64,000 nt of DNA. It comes from Margaritispora aquatica. Taxonomy: Eukaryota; Ascomycota; Leotiomycetes; Helotiales; Discinellaceae. A program made the position numbers and the translations under genes. The stretch spans positions 930,001 to 994,000 of the forward strand of contig VJWN01000009.1 of NCBI GenBank assembly GCA_007644065.1. The letters are read 5' to 3'. Positions within the stretch are counted from its first letter, which is position 1. Every line of letters begins with the position of its first letter. The notes beneath the pieces are model-generated. The model saw nothing but the letters and a program-made list of their open reading frames with translations. It searched no databases and was not told the origin of the DNA. Positions 1 through 11,224 of the stretch are shown in pieces.

Positions 1-47
1 AGGACATCGGGGTGGATTGGGTTAAGGGCTTCGTGGTGTTGGGCCAT
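1..47 (-). CDS. 5' end of an unidentified minus-strand gene (partial)
   Basis: An ATG at 47 reading leftward opens 15 codons (MAQHHEALNPIHPDV) that run off the window edge without a stop. The composition looks like an ordinary soluble N-terminus and a gene start here would be divergent from the SDR gene at 626. The family cannot be named from 15 residues. Only the start codon and open frame are seen; that it is a gene is inference. Confidence 0.35.
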   Translation of the reverse strand, partial: MAQHHEALNPIHPDV

Positions 48-625
48 GATTGCTGATACTTTCTAGATAGATGATGATGATATGAAGGTAGAGAAAAGAG
101 ATTGATGTAAGAGATGAAGGAAATGTAGTTCTGCTTCCAGATTGTGTGACCTACCGTTGCATATCTGAGGGAAAGCTTCAATCATTACTGTAATGCTCTC
201 CAAGTTGTAGACTTGACAAACTCTTGCAACACATCATCTCTGATGTCGTCGCATCGCGGATGTCGCTGTCAAAGGTGGGGAGAAAGATATCAGCCATATC
301 TTTCCGACGGCTGCATAACCCCGCTTAAACCCCTGGTCTAGTCTTAACAAGGACTAGCTCATTCTGGGGTCATCTATGCGACGGTGGCATGCAATGGATC
401 CTCGGCTCAAACAATATCGCGATGTGAGAAGAATGGGGCTTCACGCGTACGAGGATTGTGATTCCCAAATGATGAGTGGGATTAGCTGCAAGTTACGGTT
501 ACGTTGGCGAGGTATGGCAGGTTCTGGAGGCAAGAAGCTAAAGAGATTTTCAATTTCACCTTCCAGTTCTTGAACTTGACACTTGGTTTACATTCCTATC
601 ATTCACGGTCCTTTGGCAATTCAAA
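48..625. other. Intergenic, probable divergent promoter
   Basis: The stretch lies between the putative minus-strand start at 47 and the SDR start at 626. I see no credible coding sequence; short ORFs here are unsupported. It contains CTCGGCT at 401-407, a heptamer that recurs in the other intergenic regions of this cluster. Confidence 0.6.
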
Positions 626-1699
626 ATGCCCTCGATATCTTCAGGCAAGGTGCTAGTGACAGGTGCGAATGGCTTCATCGCAGCTCACTGCGTCGCCAAA
701 TTGCTTTCATCTGGCTTCACAGTGGTTGGAACAGTTCGCTCAGAAGCCAAAGCCCAATCAGTCCTACAATCGCACTCAAGCCATCCCTCACTCAGTCTCA
801 AGATCGTTCGGGATGTCACCAAGCCAGGCTGCTTCGATGCTGCTATCCAGGGATGTGATGCTGTCCTTCATCTCGCGGCTCCATTCGGCTATGCATACTC
901 AGACTTCGAAACGGAGCTGCTCATACCATCTATCAATGGTACCCTTCGAATCTGCGAAGCTGCGCAAGTTGAGAATTCTGTCAAAAGAGTCGTCTTGACG
1001 AGTAGTTTTGCGAGCGTATATGACGCAAGCAAAGGCTTGGATCCGGCAAAGACGTATACAGAGGACGATTGGTGTCCGTTGACATACGAAGATGGCAAGA
1101 ATGCTGCCGCGACACCAATTGCGTATCGTGCGAGCAAAGTGCTTGCAGAGAAGACTGCCTGGGAGTTCGTTGAGAAGAATGAGGTTGCGTGGGACTTGGT
1201 GACTTTGTGTCCTGGAATGGTATTTGGGCCACTACTCCCTGGTACCATTGGCGGTTTGAAGGATTTGAATACTAGCAACGGGATTGTTTGGAGTCTTCTT
1301 GATGCAGAGAAAATTCCAGACACCAAGGCACCAAGTATGTATTTTGAGATTGAATGGAGATAACAGAGCTGATATTTGGGAATAGTTTGGACATCTGCTA
1401 CGAATCTCGCAGCAGCACATGTCAAAGCAATCACGACACCCGCAGCTTCGAACCAGCGCTTTCTTGTTACCGATGGAGAGTATGATATGCAAGAATTGGC
1501 AGATATTTTGCACGCCTCCAAATTTTCGGATATTACGAAAAAGCGGATACCAGTTGGAGAGCCAAGGGCACGATTGAGCGGAACACACTACAAAGTAGAT
1601 AGCAAGAAGGCGTGCCAGATTTTGGAGTTAGAGCAACCAAGTCTAAAGGACACAGTCGTTGCATTGGTGGAGCAGCTTCTTGAATTTGAAAAATCATAG
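626..1699 (+). CDS. NAD(P)-dependent extended SDR (dihydroflavonol-4-reductase/Gre2-like)
   Basis: Two exons, 626-1334 and 1386-1699, with a 51 bp GT-AG intron, give 340 aa. The protein begins MPSISSGKVLVTGANGF: the TGxxGF dinucleotide-binding loop is at residues 12-17, and the YRASK catalytic Tyr167/Lys171 pair matches extended SDRs. Length and the C-terminal region with YKVDSKKACQILEL fit the 4-dihydromethyltrigonelline/dihydroflavonol reductase and yeast Gre2 (methylglyoxal/aldehyde reductase) group, which reduce carbonyls with NADPH in the cytosol. The substrate cannot be read from sequence. The gene lies 26 bp from the convergent FAD monooxygenase, and both probably belong to one metabolic cluster (inference). 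Confidence 0.9.
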
Positions 1700-1725
1700 T
1701 CTTGTTGTCAATTTAAATATTTAAA

Positions 1726-3016
1726 CTACACCTTCACGGCCCTCCTAGCCAAGATGGCACTGTCTTTGTTCAAACTCTTGAAGTCGTGAGCATCAAAACA
1801 AGCTTGTCTACTCATCAAAACTGCCCATGAAGTCCGGTCCCTCATCTCAGTCTCGTATTCCTCCATCCCAACTTTCTGATCCCTGCCCTCCTTGACAATT
1901 GCGACCAGACTCTGGTATAAATTCCGTGCATCAGTTATCCCATGATTTGCAGCTTCCCCTCGATCTGGAAGCACGTTAGATCTGAGTAGAGAAAGATTTG
2001 TAGTACTTACACATTGTCATTGCGTGTGCTGCATCTCCCACCAACGTAACTTTGCCACCAAAAGTTGGCCATTCTAAACACGGCCAATCCGCAAGCTTGA
2101 TTTCCAAAACTTCCGCGTCGTTGGGGATGTTTTGTACAGCTGTGCTTAATCTAGTCTCGAGAACACCTGCCAAATCTTTCATCTTCTGCAGTTTCTCATT
2201 GTTTGTCGCAGGCACTTCATCTGCATGACTTCTTACCGGCCATGATAGATTGAGTTGAGCTGAATAGTATTCCTCGGAGCCAGAAGAACCATTGACTTCA
2301 GGTGTATCCAAAGTAGAGAACCAGAGGAATGTCCCAGTCTCGGGGTGGCAACCTTGAAACAGCAATGGATCGAAAGCCCGAAGTGGTGCAATCTCAGATG
2401 GACTGAGCTTGACTGTCGTTCCTAGGAATCGAATCGGTAGCTGATTTAGTGATCCCGTCTGAGGACAAAGCAGCCTCCGCAACTTCGAATTTGCTCCATC
2501 AGCGCCAACAAGCAGTCTTCCATGCGCTTTGCTCCCATCCTTGAAGCTCACAGCGATTCCCGAATCAATTGCTTCGAAGCTATCAAGAGCTTTGTTCCAC
2601 TGTACATCAATTCCATCAAGCAAGAGCTTTCGGAACTTTTCTCGATTAATGCGCCGTCTAGGAGATGGCGGAATTTGGAAGACTGGCTCTGCAGTTTCGA
2701 GATTCAAAAACAGGAATTGGCCTGTATCTTTCCGTCCCTGTTCTGGGTCTACTTGGATATCTTGCAAATTTTCGAAAAGTGATGGTGGTAGACATTGCTT
2801 GAGGGCATCTAGAGCCCAGTGGATTGTGATACCCCATCCGTGTCCTCTCGCATCAATGTGTTCATCTCGATCAAAGATTATGAACGGTATGTCTTCCTGA
2901 AAGCTATCTTAGTCATTGGAATATCACTGAAGCTCGCTTCTAACCTTTTTTAATGCTTGCGCAAGAACCAAGCCAACAACTCCAGCGCCTATGATGAGAA
3001 CCGAACCTTCTGGCAT
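1726..3016 (-). CDS. FAD-dependent class A aromatic monooxygenase
   Basis: Three exons on the minus strand: 3016-2945, 2896-2011 and 1964-1726 (introns 48 and 46 bp), total 398 aa. The first exon carries the Rossmann GxGxxG motif (MPEGSVLIIGAGVVGLVLAQ). The middle holds the DG motif region (LLVGADGANSKLRRLL). After the last intron the FAD-binding GD motif is completed as GDAAHAMTMYRGEAANHG, which fixes the acceptor site. These three motifs define flavoprotein aromatic hydroxylases (PF01494 family), which insert one oxygen of O2 using NAD(P)H. The substrate is unknown. The start at 3016 is the first Met directly before the beta-strand. It shares a 411 bp divergent promoter with the Zn2Cys6 regulator at 3428. 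Confidence 0.9.
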
Positions 3017-3427
3017 CTTGATCTTATATTTTGTTACTTGTGCTCACTTAGATCATTTAGACAAGGCTTTATGTGAGGATATGAAATTGAAGACGGCGCT
3101 CTGCATAAATTTCGCGTTTGCTCACTTTTTGCTAGTGATCGATCAGTTCCAAACTTCCAGCGAATCACATGCGATTCTCACGCGTCTCATCTTTTGATAA
3201 ACATTTGATTATTTGAAGCTCAATATAATGACGTTCCGACGGGTTTCTTGCATGCAGTACTTTATCAGTACTGCAGACAAGAATGGGGTGGATTGGAGTG
3301 GCGAGATAAGACGCTCGGCCATAACGGTAGCTTCTTGGGTAGTCCCCAGAACTCCACGGAACTCTGCGTCGGAACCTCATTCTTGCTTGTCATAGATTTC
3401 CGTCGCATTCGGGCTATTTGTGGAATC
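3017..3427. promoter_or_regulatory. Divergent promoter between monooxygenase and regulator
   Basis: This 411 bp intergenic stretch separates divergently read start codons. No coding sequence is supported. It contains CTCGGCC at 3314-3320, close to the CTCGGCT heptamers at 401, 7483 and 7533. Regulation by the neighbouring zinc-cluster protein is inference. Confidence 0.45.
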
Positions 3428-5627
3428 ATGACTTCAAACATTAGCAACAGGGTTTCAAGAGTATGTGATCAATGCTCAAAGATTGTGAGTATACCTGGCA
3501 AGCTTAATGCAGCTCAACCACTAGGCAATTGCTGATTGTGCGCCTTAGAAGCAAAGATGCGACGGTTCTGTTCCGTGTCATCGCTGTCAACGTTCGTGAT
3601 GACTCAAGAGGTACAGAGTCTTGCTAACCGACTCGTAAAGGCTTGTCTTTAGATTGTCAGTACTCTGGTTCTCGGACAGCTGGTGGATATAACGCTCGGC
3701 CATTAAAAGTGCGTTGAACTATCTCTCTAAAAACATCTCCTTCAAATATTTCCCTAATTTAATGCTATGTGGAGACAAATTTGTCGGTTTATTGTCGTTT
3801 AATACCATATAATTCCAATTTGGAAGAGTTAAATCCGTCTAGACTAATACATTTATGTCCAAGCTGATGATTTTTGATATATGTTAGGGTCATGAATATG
3901 ACCATGTGAATCATGAATACTTCAGCAGTAGCCACACAAAAGTACCGCAAAGGAGATCTGCTGTCATCAGGAGAACTAGAAATGGTTGCAGCTCATGCAA
4001 GGCTCGGTAATTACCAAGGCGTCTCAAACTAAGTAGGCTAACAACTTGCTAGGAAAAAGAAGTGCGACGAAGTACTCCCGAAGTGTGGTGATTGCAAGAG
4101 GTTGAACCTTCACTGTAGTAGAACAACTATCAAGTCACCCTCTGCGGTATCAAACATCCATCAACACGAACCCTTCCATTGCCAGAGTGCTACAGAGAGT
4201 GATGGTATCGAGTTTCAGTATGTCGAGGAACATGTCTCTCCTCGCTTTGGCGATGAGAGTCCTCTAGATGGAAACACATCAGGCAGTTCTGATGAAAGCG
4301 GAAGTGTTACCTACTCGAAAGCTGTTTTACCACGATCCTCTGACTTTGCACTTCCATTTGATAGGATATCTTCGGAAGCTCCTTTTCGGTTTCTGGATTC
4401 TAAAGACCAACACCTGCTGCGACACTTCATCCGAGTAGTTTCTAGAACTTTATCGGTTGTTCACGAAGATGCTACAAACCCATTCGTAAGCTTAATAATT
4501 CCTCTAGCTGGTTCTTGTAGTGTAGTGCTGGAGTCATTGCTAGCTTTAAGTGCAAGTCACTTGAGGAGAATATATCCGAAAGTACTTCAGCGAGGCTTAT
4601 CACATCAGAATGAAGGTATTTTCGAACCAACGCCCATCCCCTAACAATCCCGCTAATTTGAATCATAGCCCTTGCGTCTCTCAATAGACTCATTAGCCAA
4701 AAGTCACCAAACTCATCGGAGGAGACTCTGGCGGCAGTTCTCATTCTGTGCATGATCGAAATTTGCGATGGAAACTCAACGAAATGGTCCTGGCATATTG
4801 GAGCAGCTCAAACAATCATTCGATCAAGAAAGAAGTGTGTTGGGTCCAATACGAGTACATGGCGTTTTCTCCTTGCAATGTTTGGTTATGTCGACTCGGT
4901 CATCACCATCAGCAAGTGCCAAGCGCCACTCATTGCACCCGAGGAGTTGGTAGAGAATGAAAGCTCGGCAGTAGCGAACTCTCCAGGTCCAGTCGCTACA
5001 ACTTCCAAATCACATAACGAAGCACTGTTTGGTGTCGCCCTCCCACTTTTTACAATCATAGGCCAAATATCTGAGCTCGCCCATCGAAGGAAAGATCGAG
5101 TAGATGAGCTTTCCGAACTCTGGTTTCGACAATCTGCAACACGAATTGAAGCAAGTCTACGTGGTTGGAAACCCGAACCACCTCTGCCTCAAAGCTCAAG
5201 ATTCCATACCAACCAAGACTTAATTGATGCAGCCTATGCGATACAGTGGGCTTCGATACTAAGATTGCACCAAGTTGTTGAAGGGTACAGCAGGTCAGAT
5301 CCGCAAGTCATTGAAAGCACTTGCCAAATTCTTGAGCACATATCGAAGATACGGTTTGGAAGCCCTGCTGAGAGCATTCTCATTTTCCCACTCGTAATGG
5401 CGGGATCTGGATGTCAGGATGATGAGCAGCGGATGATGGTTCGTGAGAGGTGGATGGTAATGGAGAGGACTATTGGATTTGATAATGTTTACCGAGCGAG
5501 ACAAATGGTTGAAGCTGTTTGGAAGGAGGTGGATCAGGGAGAACTTGATGGGTCGAATGATGGAGGGACAACGGTTAATTGGGCGAAGATCCGACATTAT
5601 GATTTCCCAGGAGTTGTTCTACTATGA
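3428..5627 (+). CDS. Zn2Cys6 transcription factor with two tandem zinc clusters, Fungal_trans_2 type
   Basis: Six exons (3428-3484, 3549-3591, 3641-3708, 3888-4006, 4053-4615, 4669-5627) join in frame to 602 aa. Residues 13-39 form a full binuclear cluster (C-X2-C-X6-C-X5-C-X2-C-X6-C: C13, C16, C23, C29, C32, C39). Residues 90-117 form a second one (C90, C93, C100, C107, C110, C117; C-X2-C-X6-C-X6-C-X2-C-X6-C). The second has the RxRNGCxxCKxRKKKCDE style common in Fungal_trans_2 (PF11951) proteins. The rest resembles that domain (LLRHFIRVVSRTLS, NPFVSLIIPLA, ESLLALSASHLRRI). The protein should be nuclear and DNA-binding. The intron between the two clusters (3709-3887, 179 bp) is longer than the others and is the join to test. 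The second intron uses donor GTTCGT. It probably regulates its neighbours (inference). Confidence 0.85.
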
Positions 5628-5791
5628 GAGTTCTGAATATAACAAATATACAGTAACGAACTGGATTGAGAGGGCCCGAGATCAATGATTTACATATTGA
5701 AAAGTTTGTCTCTGAGTTCAAAGCTGTCTAGGAACGGCGCGAAATATCACACTATTAAAATCATTCTACATTCATAGTACGTAATCTACAC

Positions 5792-7187
5792 TCACATTCC
5801 GACCAATTTTCTAATATGAGCCAGCATATCATACCCGCATACCTCCTCAATCGTCAACTTTCCAGGCCGATCGCTAGCACTACTCCACCCAATTCTCTCA
5901 CTCAAATCCGTCCTTGCTCTTGCGCTTGCAGCTTGCACTCTACTCGCCCTTTCCTTCCTCACTTTCTCATACAGCTCCAATCCCTTTTTGACATCGGCCT
6001 CCCAAATGTCCCTAAACTCGTCGCTAAAGATATAGCCTAAAGCACCAGCGTCCTCAAGCGCCATACAGAAGCCTTGAGATTGATCTGGCAGCATGGGATG
6101 TGCTGCGTCACCAAGGAGACCAATGACACCCTTGGTCCAGTATGGGTAGGGTTGGTGGATGTAGAGGCGCCACATTTTGATATCTGAGGCGTGTAAGAAA
6201 AGGGTTAGAACGCGGGGATCGAGGTCAGGATATGTTGCTGCTAGTTCCTGTGGAGTCGCTGAAATGTTCCAGCCATCTTTTGTGAGATCATTATATGATG
6301 CACTTAAGAATTAGAGTGGAGTACAAAACCTCGGTTGCGTGATGGTACTTACGGGAAAAAGCAGTAACAGCTGATGGTTTCGCCATCATGACAAGCTGAC
6401 ATAACAATCTTGTTGATACCGAAACCGCCCCAAAATTCGATACCATTGTTAAGCACGAATTCTGACAGGCCTAGTTCATGAAGCTTGGATGAAGAGATGA
6501 TACAACGGTAGCAGCATGATTCACTGCTTTCCACCGATGGAGTAATACCAATGCGTTCTCTTGTCAAAGACTTTCAATGGTCAGCTCTGAAAATACTTAA
6601 TGGATATTTCAACGTACTCGGATACCGTCTGCTGCAATAATCAACTCGGCTGTCGCTGTATTTCCATTCTCAAACGTGATGACTCCAGCGTCATAGTCGA
6701 CACTCAGCGCTTTGTGGTTTGTGATAATACGACCTTGCGGTCCCATCTCCTCACTTGATTCTGCTCTCACAGTATCCATGAGCACATTGTGCATGTCGAT
6801 CCTGTGGAAATTGAAATACTCCTAAATTTGCTCATTAGCGAGTTAGCCTCCTAACATCTCACTTCGACTTACAGTACCAAATCTTTCCTTGTAATCGCCA
6901 AGTCCGTACTCGCTTTTCACCTCCCCAGTCTTCCAATCGTGCATGATCAGTTTTTTCAGGACAACAGGTTTCACAGCTGGGATGTCGACTTTCCATTGCT
7001 CGAGGAAACGTGATCCGTTGGATGCTACCGAAAGGGAAGCTCCAACTTCATTTGCAAAATCATATCGTTCATAAAGTGTAACAACATGGCCTTGCCGACG
7101 AAGCGCAATTGCTGCTGAAAGTCCGCCTAAGCCAGAGCCAATGACGGCCACATTCAAACTCTTTGAGGAGGAGATAACACTTGGCAT
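5792..7187 (-). CDS. FAD-dependent monooxygenase, salicylate hydroxylase-like
   Basis: Four exons on the minus strand (7187-6873, 6821-6618, 6570-6353, 6302-5792; introns 51, 47 and 50 bp) give 415 aa. It opens with MPSVISSSKSLNVAVIGSGLGG, the FAD Rossmann loop at residues 17-22. The central IIAADGIRSLTRERIGI is the DG region. GVIGLLGDAAHPMLPDQSQG is the GD motif typical of salicylate hydroxylase and 6-hydroxynicotinate monooxygenase relatives. The family decarboxylates or hydroxylates aromatic acids with NADH and O2; the substrate here is unknown. An upstream in-frame extension to 7313 exists, but the Met at 7187 sits at the normal distance from the motif. It is a second class A flavin monooxygenase in the cluster, unlike the one at 1726-3016 in sequence and intron positions. 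It is divergent from the permease at 7856. Confidence 0.9.
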
Positions 7188-7855
7188 TGTGAATGTGAAA
7201 ACTGTCTGACCTGTGAGATACTTGAGACGCAAGGAGACGTTGATGAAGGAGATAAATGATAATGATTTCCCTGAGGAAAATATCTGGGGAGACAATTCGA
7301 TTAACCTTGGCAACTATAGCTACTTGAAAGTGCTAACAATTCATTCTAATTGCTTGCGACGTATCAAATACGAACAAAGCCAACATGGTCAAGTAATCAC
7401 AACTCATATCATAACCGGCTACCCGCTCGCTGCATTCTGGGGCAAAGCAGATAACCCGCCGAAAAGAAGTGGAAATTTCCAGCTCGGCTGCATTCTCGTC
7501 GATCAATATGCACCCGTCGCATGCGGGAAAAGCTCGGCTAGCCAAAAGGGGCTTGGCAAGGTCAACGTCCCCAACATTACCAGTTGCAGAGACGCCTAGA
7601 TCTCACAGTAGATATGTGATATTGGGTCGTTTCCGTGTTTGGTTCTAGGCATTGTTACTTGCAGACTCTCTTATCTTGTCTTGAGATTGGATTTAACCTA
7701 TCTGAATGAGAAGGCTGTGTTGCCTTCAGCTTATCAGCTGTCCAGTAAGTAAGTAGTCACTGCATCTGTTGTGATCCTTAAGTACAGGACATTGGTCTTT
7801 ACATTCTCAGAACTGTATAACCTCTATTCATTGAGATATATTCCAGACTGCCATC
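7188..7855. promoter_or_regulatory. Divergent promoter between monooxygenase and permease
   Basis: The 668 bp stretch separates divergent start codons. Short ORFs here have no recognisable features. AGCTCGGCT occurs twice in the same orientation, at 7481-7489 and 7531-7539, exactly 50 bp apart. This could be a pair of operator sites for a zinc-cluster regulator (inference). Confidence 0.45.
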
Positions 7856-9642
7856 ATGTCAGCCAGCAAGGACATTGTCAGCAAGACAGAGGAAACAGCC
7901 AGTATGGACAAAAACACGAATAACACCCAAGCTGGATCTGTTGTTGAGATCAACGAGAGAGCTCTTCTCAGGAAGATTGATTATCGAATAATGCCATTAA
8001 TGTTTTGCTGTTATTTGATGCAGTTTCTCGACAAAGTTTTGATCAATTACTCAAATGTAATGGGATTGAGTTCAGATGTGCACCTCAAGGGCAATGAGTT
8101 TTCCTGGATGGCGACAGCTTTCTTCCTTGCATATGCCCTTGCTGAGATACCACAAGGTGCGTTATTGCATAATGATACAGAGAGTCCACTAACTTCCTTA
8201 TAGGAATGCTTCTCCAAAAGTTTCCTGTGCCCTACGTTTTGGGCGCGAATGTAGTATGCTGGGGAATTACAGTCGCTTGCACTTCAGCATGCAATTCCTT
8301 TGGATCGCTGCTTGCTGTTCGCATCATCTTGGGCGCTCTCGAAGCTGTCATATCTCCGGCTCTTGTCTTGATAACTAGCACTTGGTATCAAAGGAAAGAA
8401 GCTACTCCTCGGGTCGGCTTTTGGTACTGCGGCCTAGGCGGTGGCCAAATTATTGGTGGTCTTTTATCCTTCGCTTTCCAGCATGTAACAACGAAGAGCT
8501 TTGAGGGCTGGAGAATGATGTTCGTGGTTGTGGGAGTCGTCAACGCAATCATTGGAGTTGCTGTCCTCATATGGTTGCCAGCCAGTCCGAAGGTTGCAAG
8601 TTTCTTGACAACAGAAGAGAAAAGTCTGGCTCTTGTGAGATTGGCAGTGAACCAAAGTGGAATTGGCAACCGACCTGCGAAGAAGAGTCAGATCATAGAT
8701 GCCTTTACGGATGCTCAAGTCTGGCTTTTGTGCTTAATAACAGTTCTTTCTTCACTTCCGAGTGGAGTCATCACTACTTTCAGCGCGACACTTATCAGAA
8801 ACTTTGGTTACAACAGCAAGCAAGCAGCCTTACTGAACATTCCTGGAGGAGTTGTTTCTATAATGAGTACCATGATTGGCACAATCGCGATTGGTAGAGG
8901 TTATGCTAGATGGGCATCAATCGTTGTTCTTGCAGTTCCGACTATCATTGGAGGCGCTTTGATGTCGTTTCTTCCAAAGACTCGGAAAGCGGGCTTGCTA
9001 GCTGGAATTTATCTGATTAATTGCATTGTTGCAAATGTAGCAATCGTGTATAGTTGGACCGGAGCAGTAGGTTCTTCTGAAAGGAAACTATCCAATTCAT
9101 AGCTAACTATCAATTAGAATATCAGTGGATATAGTAAAAGGGCAAGTTCTTGATGTTACGTTGAAAGAATTCCAACTAACATGTGCTTAGGTTACTGCCA
9201 ACGGAATGGTTGCAGCGTCCTTTGCAATTGCTAAGTAGGAAACCCCGTTTGCATTTTTAAAGCTATCCTGACCAAAATTATTAGTATCGTTGGGCCTCAG
9301 ACGTTTCAAGCTCGTAAGTCTTGATGAGAGATCTTCACACTACTATCCAATATTGCTCGCTTGTTCTCTTCATTCGCATATCAGCTCTCTGAGCCATACC
9401 AAACAGCCACTAACATATTTTCTCTCAAACTAGATGATGCCCCTCAATATATCCCGGCAAAAACAACGCTTTTGGTCGTCGCTGCTTGCGCCGCTTTAGC
9501 TTCTTGTGGGCTTCGTGTGCTTCTTGGAGTTCGAAATAGGACGAGAGGGAAAAGTGTGGTAGAGACGGAGCACCTTGCCGAAGAGATTTTGTCTTCTGAC
9601 TATACCGATTGGGAGAACAAAAGCTTCAGATACACTTACTAG
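7856..9642 (+). CDS. MFS anion:cation symporter, Dal5/Tna1 (allantoate permease) type
   Basis: Six exons (7856-8156, 8204-9066, 9118-9141, 9191-9234, 9285-9313, 9434-9642) join to 489 aa. The sequence follows the ACS family throughout: MATAFFLAYALAEIPQG (TM2), GVGFW-type GFWYCGLGGGQIIGG (TM5), a GYSKRVTANGM segment, then IVGPQTF and DAPQYIPAK near the last helices, ending NKSFRYTY. About 12 membrane segments are expected in the plasma membrane. Family members take up allantoate, nicotinate, pantothenate and other carboxylates. The third intron (9142-9190) has a GC-AG boundary (GCAAGT donor), required to keep the conserved KRVTANGM in frame. The last intron is 120 bp. Being beside two aromatic monooxygenases suggests an aromatic or heterocyclic acid as cargo (inference). 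Confidence 0.88.
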
Positions 9643-9881
9643 ATTCACAACATAATGAAGTCTTAAGTTGATTTTTCGGGGTTTGAATATGCCTTACGTA
9701 TACATATCGAGCTCAGTAGGGTATGTGATGGTATTTGAGAAAACCTTCAGTGTTACCTAAAAGAGCAATCGCATTCCTTAGTATGTAGTTATGCTTAACC
9801 TCTTTTGACACAATTCATTCAGTTTGTCAGAATTAAGAGCAAGTCCTTTATTAGGATTTATTCCGAATGTAAGTGGTCGGA

Positions 9882-11088
9882 CTATATGGATCGTCGTGAG
9901 TAAGCCCAATAGGCTTTCCATGGTAGACGCCAGTCTCTTGCTCTCAGTTCTGGCTTGAAGATATCAAAATCGGCCTTTTCCAGCTTTTCTAACCATAGTC
10001 TTGTAGCCACAACTGGCATCAGAACACCGAACCCTCGCTCTATTTCATCCCTAGGAGTTCTACTACTTGAACTAGGCTCAATATACTGGTGTCCCTCTTC
10101 ACCTTCGTGTTCAAAATCGTGGCCAGCGTCTTTCCCCTGCCGCAGATTCTTCAACATCTCACGTGCGGTTATCAGATGATCATTTGCTCGGGTAGCCACA
10201 GTAAATATGGCATCCTTTAAACCGGGAGCATCAGCACCTTGCCTGAATACTTCCTCTTCTTTCACGCCAGCTTCAGCCATTACATCCAGAGGCAGAACCA
10301 CAGCTCCCTGCCGACTCCCAGAGCCTCCCAATCCCCCTCCATATGCGGCATTATTGCTGTGATGATTGGGCGGAGGTGGGAAGGCCATCATTGGCAATCC
10401 TCGTAGAATAGCAACAATTCCTGTGGCTTTTCCGATATGGCTTGCGACATGATCCACTTCCATGGAGTGCATCGGCAGCATTGCTAATGATAAATACATC
10501 AAGGTAGAATATGTGTTTTCCGAATAGGCCTCCAGAGCCTCCATACTAGTGTATGGCCGATTGTCCATATGTTGCTCTCGTGCATTGATGACTTTCATGA
10601 ACCATCCTTTCATAATACTGGTACTGGTTCCAGGATGCCGAGCTTGAAGTGATGCTAAAGCATGATGGAGGAGTATCGCAACAGGTTCTTTTGGAGGCGT
10701 GTTCGCGAATGTTCGATTCAAATTGTCTCGCCAGAATTGCATTCGAAGTGCACCAACTGTTGGATTTGAAACTAAATCTGGTATCCGCGCAAGCTCAATA
10801 TTGAGTGCTCGTATAGATAAATATGCATCTCTGGCAGATGGAGGTATAAAGGTTTGAAGCGTATACGATGGCGAATCGTATTTTCTAGTGATATTGAGCA
10901 ATAGTATTGACTTGGTTTGGAGGGACTCACTGCACTAATCCGGAACAATATGATCGCGCTTCAGTGACATTTGCTTCAGTCAGTCGAGATGGATAGGGCG
11001 CAGGTGTGCTGTATGAAGTTGTGGTGTATGCGCATCGCTGTCGTAGCTGAATATGAGCAAGCCTTATACTAGCTCTTGTTGAATACAT
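9882..11088 (-). CDS. Mitochondrial complex I assembly factor, NDUFAF6-like (squalene/phytoene synthase fold)
   Basis: Two exons, 11088-10931 and 10884-9882 (46 bp intron), give 386 aa. The start MYSTRASIRLAHIQLRQR is Arg/Ser-rich without acidic residues, as in a mitochondrial presequence. The body (KYDSPSYTLQTFIPP, RDAYLSIRALNIELARIPD, LRMQFWRDNLNR, EHMDNRPYTSMEALEAYSENTYSTLMYLSLAML, GKATGIVAILRGLP) matches the non-catalytic phytoene-synthase-like NDUFAF6 family, which acts in early assembly of NADH:ubiquinone oxidoreductase. The Asp-rich catalytic motifs of true prenyl synthases are not evident. Low-complexity inserts (Gly/Ser near AAYGGGLGG and a Glu/His run) look lineage-specific. Start codons of this gene and the RAD5-like gene are only 198 bp apart. 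Confidence 0.88.
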
Positions 11089-11224
11089 TCTGTTAGAAAC
11101 TCAACAAAAGGAGGTCGAAGTCCAAACAAGGAGGCGGGAATTGAAAGTTGTTGCAATACAAGCTCAAGGACGTCATGAGCTGCAATCAATTTAGATTGAT
11201 GTTCACGCGAACTTTTGGTGTTTT

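Noticed and set aside
583..858. 91-codon frame overlapping the SDR start
   Set aside because: A shadow of the SDR coding sequence in another frame.
3428..3708. First zinc cluster as a separate truncated gene or pseudogene
   Set aside because: All splice junctions are intact and phase-compatible into the second cluster, and the joined CDS is an exact multiple of three with no stop.
9361..9433. Upstream extension of the last permease exon (MFSSFAYQLSEPYQ...)
   Set aside because: It is intron sequence: removing 9314-9433 restores the conserved TFQAHDAPQYIPAK segment.
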